The notes beneath the pieces were generated by a model. That model ran no database searches. It was not told the origin of the DNA and saw only the letters and a program-made list of their open reading frames with translations. Positions 57,507 through 64,000 of a stretch of 64,000 bases of DNA are shown one piece after another (position 1 is the first letter of the stretch; each line of letters begins with the position of its first letter). A program made the position numbers and the translations under genes. The stretch comes from Galeruca laticollis. Lineage: Eukaryota > Arthropoda > Insecta > Coleoptera > Chrysomelidae. The stretch covers positions 136,164,299 to 136,228,298 of the forward strand of contig OY998176.1 in the NCBI GenBank assembly GCA_963921935.1, given 5' to 3'.

Positions 57507-59498
57507 TCACTTAAGAAGACAGTTTATTAGTGGAGAACTCCCTAGATTTAACTGTTCATTGACGACTTCATATTGTGGGTTTCTTAAGTGTCTTCTAATT
57601 TCCAATTCTTCGATAAAATCCAGTTCTTGTTTCTTATCACAAATATGTAGTACTTCTAATTATGTGTTAGGTGTCAATGAATGATTGGTGTCAAGTAGAT
57701 GTCTAGCGTAGTAGGATTTATCTGGTTGTTTTAATCTGTATGCTCGTAAGTGTTCACTGTATTGGATTTCACAATTTCTAAGGGTCTGACCCAAATAGAC
57801 AGCATTACATTCTGGACATTTAAGTTTATGTATACCAGATTTCTTCAATGGTGATATTTTTGTTTTTACATTTAACTACTTTGTACTTATGTTACTTTCT
57901 GTTTTAAAAGAAATCGTTGTATTTGTTGCTAAAGATATTATCTTTGAAATATTATTAGAAATAATTCCTATATATGTAATAGTTCTATATGTTTTTATTT
58001 CTTTAGTTTCATTAGGAAACATTAGTTGTAATGCCACTTTTTCCTCTTTTTTATTAATTAGTTTATTTATCATATGTAATGGGTAATTTTTTCATAGGAA
58101 CTGATGGGATGACTGGAACTATATGGAATAGTCACATCAGTGTGTGTTAGTTTTCGCTGAATCGAATAATCAAGTACATTATTAACTCTTTGAATTTTTA
58201 AATCAAGAAAATTGATTGAACTATTTTCTTCAATTTCTGATGTAAATTTAATTTTTGGGTGTAAATTATTAATGTAGTTGATAAATAAATCTAATTGTCG
58301 TTCACTTTACCAAAATAAAACATTTTTTGAAATTTTAATTTCAAAGATTTTTCTTTCTAAACTGTCCATAAAAATGTTTGCGAAAATTGGCGATATAGGG
58401 CTTCCCAATGGTAAACCTTCATTTTGAATATATATCTTATTGTCAAAAATGAAATAATTCTGATTCATACATACATCAAATAAAGTAAGTATATCTGATA
58501 TCATTCTTGGATTGATATTTTTATCTTTTAGTTACTTTCTTACAAGTATTAGACATTCTTTTGGAGCAATTTTAGTGAACATATTGGTAACATCAAATGA
58601 AATAAGCTTTGAGCCACCTTGCAAGTTGAATGCTGTTAATTTTTTGATCAGTTCCATTGAATTTCTAATTGAATATTTAGAAACTACAGGTCTTATTGGT
58701 TTCGTTATTTTATGTAATTTAACGGATCCATATAATTGTAGAAAATGTGGATTCTTATTTATGATGGACCTCTTTTCGTAATCACTGAAAACATAAATTG
58801 AATTATTAACAATATCTCTAACATTATTAGGAAACTTTTTTGTTGGGTCTGCTCTAAGAACTTCTACATCGCTAGATTCGATAAACTCATATATCTTTGA
58901 ATTATAATCATTAGTTGTCAATATGACAGTGGCGTTCCCCTTGTCAGATTTTGTAACTGTTAGGTTATTATCTTCTACTTTCTTTTTATTGAATTTAAAA
59001 CTGTAATGTCATTTTTGGTTGACGTTTAACTTTTAAATGTTCAATATTTTTGATTAAATTGGCAATTTTTAATTTCTCATAAAGAAAATCATTTGCATTA
59101 GATTTTAAAGCTATTTCTGACTCTGTAGTCATTATCTGTTTAATATTATTCATAAATTTTGGGGGTATGCTGTACCTTTAATTAAAAATTCTATTTCACT
59201 ATCTGTAAAATTAGTGTCTGAAAGGTTTTCAAATCGTGGTGCAAAGTATGTTGGTATGTAATTACTTACAGCTTCATGATTTTTATAGTATTGATTTCTA
59301 TGTTGTGTGAGTTCAAGTTACTGTAATTTTTGTTCTTGTTTCTTAAATTTGTTGTGCTTCATCGTGCTGACAGTCAAATTCTACTGGATGTAGTTGGACC
59401 GTTAGTTCAGAATGTACAACTTTTATGTAGTTGTCCAAGGAGTCCCTTATTTTAAACCATTTTTTACATTCTTCTTTAAGCCAAACTCGTTGAGACAT
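57507..59498 (-). pseudogene. Nearly full-length PLE: RT and GIY-YIG endonuclease
   Basis: On the minus strand ATG at 59496-59498 starts MSQRVWLKEECKKWFKIRDS, a PLE-like N-terminus. RT pieces follow: PHFLQLYGSVKLHKITKPIR and SFDVTNMFTKI (motif A, about 58560-58760), then FDNKIYIQNEGLPLGSPISP (about 58380-58440). Where the catalytic YVDD should come, after VLFW (58310), the sequence jumps to ERQLDLFINYINNLHPKIKF, so about 20 codons including YVDD are deleted. Later come SLVTYIGII-type linker pieces and the GIY-YIG domain (KLKCPECNAVYLGQT, about 57820). TAA at 57660-57662 is in frame with the final ~50 codons, which end at 57507. There are many other stops. Confidence 0.85.
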
Positions 59499-59654
59499 TT
59501 TATAGCTTTTTGTGCTTGAGGTGCTCTAGTATGGCATTTTATATTCACATGATTTGGACCTCTTTTCTAAGGCTTTCTTGGTTAAACCAAATGTTTTGTG
59601 ATGCTTTGTAACTTCTGGTAAAGTCGGGTCAAATCATCTCTAGAAGATTTCTCA

Positions 59655-59800
59655 ATGAAATTAACTGTCTCGGCCCTTAATATGTGGAATCTACTCATAT
59701 TAGTATTTTAAATGAAACTTACTGTTTCTAGTTAACTCCACAATATATTGAAAACATGTTAAAAATTCTAAAAAATTGATAATTTCTCGATATTACTTAA
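59655..59800 (-). repeat. PLE terminal repeat, 5' copy
   Basis: Direct-repeat partner of 57130-57275, beginning in the AATTAACTGTCTCG block also seen at 929 and, inverted, near 60730. Confidence 0.75.
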
Positions 59801-59860
59801 ATATCATAAATAAATTAATTTTTTATTGACTGTTGATAACACAAAAAATAAATAAAATAA

Positions 59861-60691
59861 AGTGTTTTTAAATGAAACTCAAGGTCTCTAGTTAATTCCA
59901 CAATATAATACAAGTTATTGAAAATTCTAAAAAATTGACAATTGTTTCGATAAATCAATATCATCGTCAGAATGACAGAAGTTACATTTCATTTTATGCC
60001 TACCTGATGTTTAGTAGTTATATTTTTGGCTAGACCAAGAAGTAACCTAACTTGTGATTGGCTTAATATATGTTTATAGAAAAAAGAAGAAGATGTGATA
60101 TTACAAATATTGAAGCTTAGATATTATTAGCCCTATGGTGATATCCTGGATATCATTTTTCCAATTAAGATCAGTATAACTGTGCAATGATATAGAAAAC
60201 CAGGAAAACTATATCTGCTGATCTTTACAATTATCACTTAATAAGACAGTTTATTAGTGGAGAATTCCCTAAATTTAACTGTTCATTGACAACTTCATAT
60301 TGTGGGTTTCTTAAATGTCTTCTGTAAAGATCAGCAGATATAGTTTTCCTGGTTTTCTATATCATTGCACAGTTATACTGATCTTAATTGGAAAAATGAT
60401 ATCCAGGATATCACCATAGGGCTAATAATATCTAAGCTTCAATATTTGTAATATCACATCTTCTTCTTTTTTCTATAAACATATATTAAGCCAATCACAA
60501 GTTAGGTTACTTCTTGGTCTAGCCAAAAATATAACTACTAAACATCAGGTAGGCATAAAATGAAATGTAACTTCTGTCATTCTGACGATGATATTGATTT
60601 ATCGAAACAATTGTCAATTTTTTAGAATTTTCAATAACTTGTATTATATTGTGGAATTAACTAGAGACCTTGAGTTTCATTTAAAAACACT
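59861..60691. repeat. Perfect palindrome with 369-bp arms, PLE 3' ends
   Basis: Arms 59861-60229 and 60323-60691 have equal length with no gaps; I found no mismatch by eye. The 93-nt spacer is the continuation of the left copy into the PLE C-terminal coding. The right copy starts later. Both 3' ends point outward. The right arm continues beyond 60691 with the true terminal sequence to about 60740, while the left does not. Confidence 0.95.
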
Positions 60692-60740
60692 AATATGAGC
60701 ATATTCCACGAAGTAAGGGTCGAGACAGTCAATTTCATTA

Positions 60741-61444
60741 AATAAAATAAAAACCAAAATAGATAACAAAAAAGGATTAATTGTAGAGTAATTACTTTGT
60801 TTTCTGTAGCAGAAAGATTAATGTGAAGAAAACTAAGAACTACTGTAATACTACCAAGCCCAGTTCATTGCAGATAGAAGGTACCAAGCATTCGACAAAT
60901 TTTGAAAAGATTGAGTACCAAGAGACAACAAAAAGATGTATCTATGTACTATTTATTCGGAAAATTCATTATCAAGAGAGACAATTTGGACAAAGAAGAA
61001 GATGGTATCAAACTCATACCTTCAAGCATTTCCACGTTTAGTCAAATTAAGGACGAACAATACAAAAACTTTTTGTAAGGGAATAAGATGGATGGGGATA
61101 TGTATATCTATCAATCCATTTATTCTAGGTATGCATATAACTATGTGGGATGGAGAGGAAACAAACTATTGAAGGAGTACGGCAACTAAGATCAGTAATA
61201 AGTGAATACTATATGATGAGGACTTACTACTAAAATTTAAAAAAAAAGGTGAATTTGAAGAAAACAGAGATTAGTTATAGCAGTGGTACGAACTCGGAAG
61301 CCATACACATCATCATAGTTAGCCCACACTTAGAACAATAGACACTTCATATGACTTGAGTGACATACCAGAAAATAAAAGCAACCTATTTATTTATTAT
61401 CTTTATTGCATTTAAGAAATTTAGAAAATTTTATTGCAAGGGTC
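60741..61444. other. No gene recognised
   Basis: Short overlapping frames around 60823-61172 (plus) have a Lys/Thr/Arg-rich composition but no recognisable motif. Confidence 0.35.
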
Positions 61445-62041
61445 CTAATCACAAACAAAATTATAAGTGTGTAATAGTATTTGACATTTCGATATTTCAG
61501 GTTGACGTTCATCAAATATAAATGATCTAAGTTTTAGGGCATTACTAATAAAATAAGCTACATTTGTCAATTGCCTGGAGGTCCCAGTGTCAAGGATCTT
61601 AACCAGAGAGTTAATATTTACAATATCTGTCAGATAGATCGTTCTGTACGGTTGGTATAGAGGGCACTCAAAAAATATGTGGTAGCCGGACTCTGGTGCT
61701 TTTAGATTACATATTGTGCAGATTTCTTCGCTGTTTATTATGTATGCTGAACCTTTATAAGTAAACTTAATCATTTTTTTGCTTCCAGTTCTGATTTGTG
61801 CTATAATTTTAAGGACATGTGTTGATAGGTTTCGTTTTAAGTAAGAGCTATTATTTAAAAAATTAAATAAACAGAGAGATTCAGAAGAGGCCAGGCTATT
61901 AAGATCATCTGATCTTAGCTTATTTTCATATAATGTAAGTATTTCATTACGGATTTTTAAAGATTTAGTTCTGTCATTTATAAAAATATTCCAAAGATCA
62001 ATTCTGCTTAACAAAAGGCATACAGATTTTACTTGTGCCAC
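61445..62041 (-). pseudogene. LINE C-terminal region with CCHC-type motif
   Basis: An open minus-strand frame of 198 codons. The central part reads LKIIAQIRTGSKKMIKFTYK, then EICTICNLKAPESGYHIFFECPLY: a Cys-x2-Cys...His-x4-Cys motif followed by an Arg-containing helix. This is typical of the end of R1/I/Jockey-like reverse transcriptases. The RT itself is missing, so the copy is strongly 5'-truncated. AATAAA motifs and an AATA-rich tail lie past the stop (about 61380-61440). The 5' edge abuts a foldback arm. Confidence 0.65.
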
Positions 62042-62064
62042 CCAGTTATAAGTATTATCACAAC

Positions 62065-62622
62065 GATCATCGTCCGAACCCTATTGATTTTCAGCTCACC
62101 ATAGCCAGTAGAACAGGTGCTATAGTACTTTATTTACGACATTTTTGGAGAAATTTCAGTTTGTTAACACGATACTGCCTCCGGAGTATATACAAGTGAT
62201 CAATTTTATTATTGGATATGATGCAGAGCGTCTCAAAGATGAACCCTGTCAATGTTCAGCTCTCTAAAGCCAGTACAACGGGTGCTATGGTACTTGAAGT
62301 ACCAATTTTTTGTCATTTTTGGAGAATTTTCAGTTTGTTAGCAAAATACAGCCTACAGAGTGACCAATTTCATGATTTAACATTGCTCAAGGGGTCTCAC
62401 AGATATACCCTATCGAATTACAGCTAACGAGAGCGAGTACAGCGAGTCCTAAAAATCCAAATGTACTACAGTTTAGGTTATCTTTGGAGAAATTTTGGTG
62501 TGTTTGCACAATACATCCCCCAACGTGTATACAAGTGACAATTTCATGATAGAATATTGTTCAGAGCCTTAGATGCGGAAAAGTTAGTTTTAATCTTTAA
62601 ATCCGTTTATTTTTATATTAGT
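62065..62622 (+). repeat. Partial arm of the foldback family
   Basis: Carries three recognisable units of the 36.4-kb family (markers near 62168, 62346 and 62506) and ends with the arm-terminal block GCGGAAAAGTTAGTTTTAAT (62575-62594 and on). The outer end is missing, replaced by the LINE tail. Confidence 0.8.
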
Positions 62623-64000
62623 TTAGGTATCACCGAAAATATGGGTTTATTTTAGAGGCCAGCAGATAGTTTTGCCCCCGGCGCCGCTATTTCTAGCTGA
62701 GCCACTGTTTATGGACGTATTGTATAAACATTATCTTGAAATCGGTAAGACTTAAATAATGATGTTTATCGATGTATTCAAACTTATTTTATTTTTAAGA
62801 CAATGATAATGGAAATCGAGTATTTATTATTGTTGTAAGACGGCCTTAATCTTACTATTTATGTTGTCTATGATAGATTTTTTAACCTTACCAGGAGGAT
62901 TCCACATTATAAATAACAATTTATCCAGGATAAATTATATTCCTGTTAATGATAATTTTCTCTATCACCATTTTATGTAAGAAATGAGCATCTGTTGAGG
63001 TATTTGATTAGCATATAATCGCTAGATTCCAGTTTTGAAGTGGAACACAGCGTATAATATGTAAATGCTTTTATAACTCACATAAAAATAAATTAATAAG
63101 GATATCCTCTATTTAATGGAAAAGTAATTTTACTGTTGTCGCCGATGTTAAAGCAAAATAACGGACAATTGAACTACACTATTAAAAATTCGCCAGTTAT
63201 AGATTACACTCCAATTTTCGTGAATGAATATATAGCTATATCATTCAAATTCCTTACACAATCAATCATGAAAAGTTAACATTTTCAGCTAGACTTTTTA
63301 GCACATAGTATTTATTATTCTTTTAGTCAATTCCTATTGTTTCAAAAATTTTACATATAATTAACCAATTAATTCAATACAGATACTGAGAGACAAATCC
63401 GTTTATTACCTATTACTAAAACTATATCAATTTTCAAATTGATTAACAGCAGCTCAATATACATTTATTACTTTTACAATATAATTTTACTCAGGAGAGA
63501 AGAGGTAGAACCACCCTAAGTAACGGAATACTGGTTTTGTGATTTCCATCCCCACACTATGCACTTCACAAATTGTATTTCGATTTTTATTAATTATACC
63601 AAGTAAAGTATGCGTACATAATTAATTTGAAAATCTAAATAAACTTAAATAAGAAACTAAGAAGAGTAACCAATAAGCATTTTGTGTGTTTTTGTTTACG
63701 GAAAAGTGAGCAAAGAATTACAGATTGAGAGAAATGTAAGAAATATATGAAATACATGGTTTCAGAAATACATTGCATCAATGACGGTCCCGACACTATA
63801 TATTATCAGAGGCAACGGCAGTTGCCAATTGACGCAAGTACACCCCAACAAAAACCACCACACCGGAAATGCCCAATACAAACTGTCTACGGCACGTAAT
63901 TGTCAAACCATAAAAAGTCTATAAAACTGTAAACTGTTCTTAATACAAAATATCAATTTTCAAATGGGCGAAAAAATATAAACGTGTTCTCCTATCACAA
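62623..64000. other. No gene recognised
   Basis: AT-rich sequence. No frame or repeat could be supported. Confidence 0.4.

Noticed and set aside
61445..62041. 198-codon open frame as a host gene
   Set aside because: Its Cys/His motif and position at a truncated edge match a LINE C-terminus.

Overview
The window looks like an AT-rich arthropod, most likely insect, genome. The evidence is the mix of mobile elements: Penelope-like elements (PLEs) with GIY-YIG domains, RTE-type and CR1/Jockey-type LINEs, Ty3/gypsy and BEL/Pao LTR elements, a P-element with a THAP domain, Harbinger, Tc1 and long foldback repeats. The order cannot be decided from the sequence. I see no intact host gene, rRNA, true tRNA, operon or CRISPR array. 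It is a nested graveyard of transposons, and almost every coding region is broken.

Layout. 0.9-3.1 kb: a PLE end folded into a short palindrome, then a single-exon minus-strand ORF with two nonsense codons and a possible DDE-type core. 6.5 kb: a MADF-domain scrap. 7.3-20.7 kb: a P-element transposase relic split into two parts about 11 kb apart. Between the parts lie a PLE 3' fragment, a 1.85-kb near-perfect PLE palindrome and an 8.1-kb Ty3/gypsy element with two similar LTRs. 21.4-23.7 kb: small foldback elements. 25.2-27.5 kb: a LINE tail, a PLE relic and a tRNA-like SINE. 30.7-36.4 kb: a 5'-truncated RTE copy with a perfect 13-bp target duplication, then a nearly complete second RTE-like LINE. 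36.4-40.0 kb: a foldback element whose arms each carry five ~172-bp repeats, plus a one-armed copy. 40-41.7 kb: BEL/Pao gag and Harbinger relics. 42.1-44.7 kb: the best-preserved RT, a 641-codon CR1/Jockey-like frame, lying between inverted copies of another repeat. 45.7-50.2 kb: a PLE foldback, the 3' half of a second gypsy element and a PLE scrap. 51.4-56.4 kb: a PIN-like fragment, a LINE ORF1 with zinc knuckles, an RTE-like RT and a Tc1 transposase. 57.1-60.7 kb: a nearly full-length PLE with direct terminal repeats, followed by a perfect palindrome with 369-bp arms. 61.4-62.6 kb: a LINE tail and another foldback arm.

The most interesting signal is a repeated topology. At four places two 5'-truncated PLE copies are fused head to head, with their 3' ends pointing outward. 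Two of these palindromes are essentially perfect and two are old and diverged. Hammerhead-ribozyme-like cores lie in the PLE 3' regions. The tandem-repeat foldback family and the minus-strand ORF at 1.4-3.1 kb are the next best candidates for something undescribed.

Several frame breaks fall in homopolymer runs, so some elements may be less dead than they appear.
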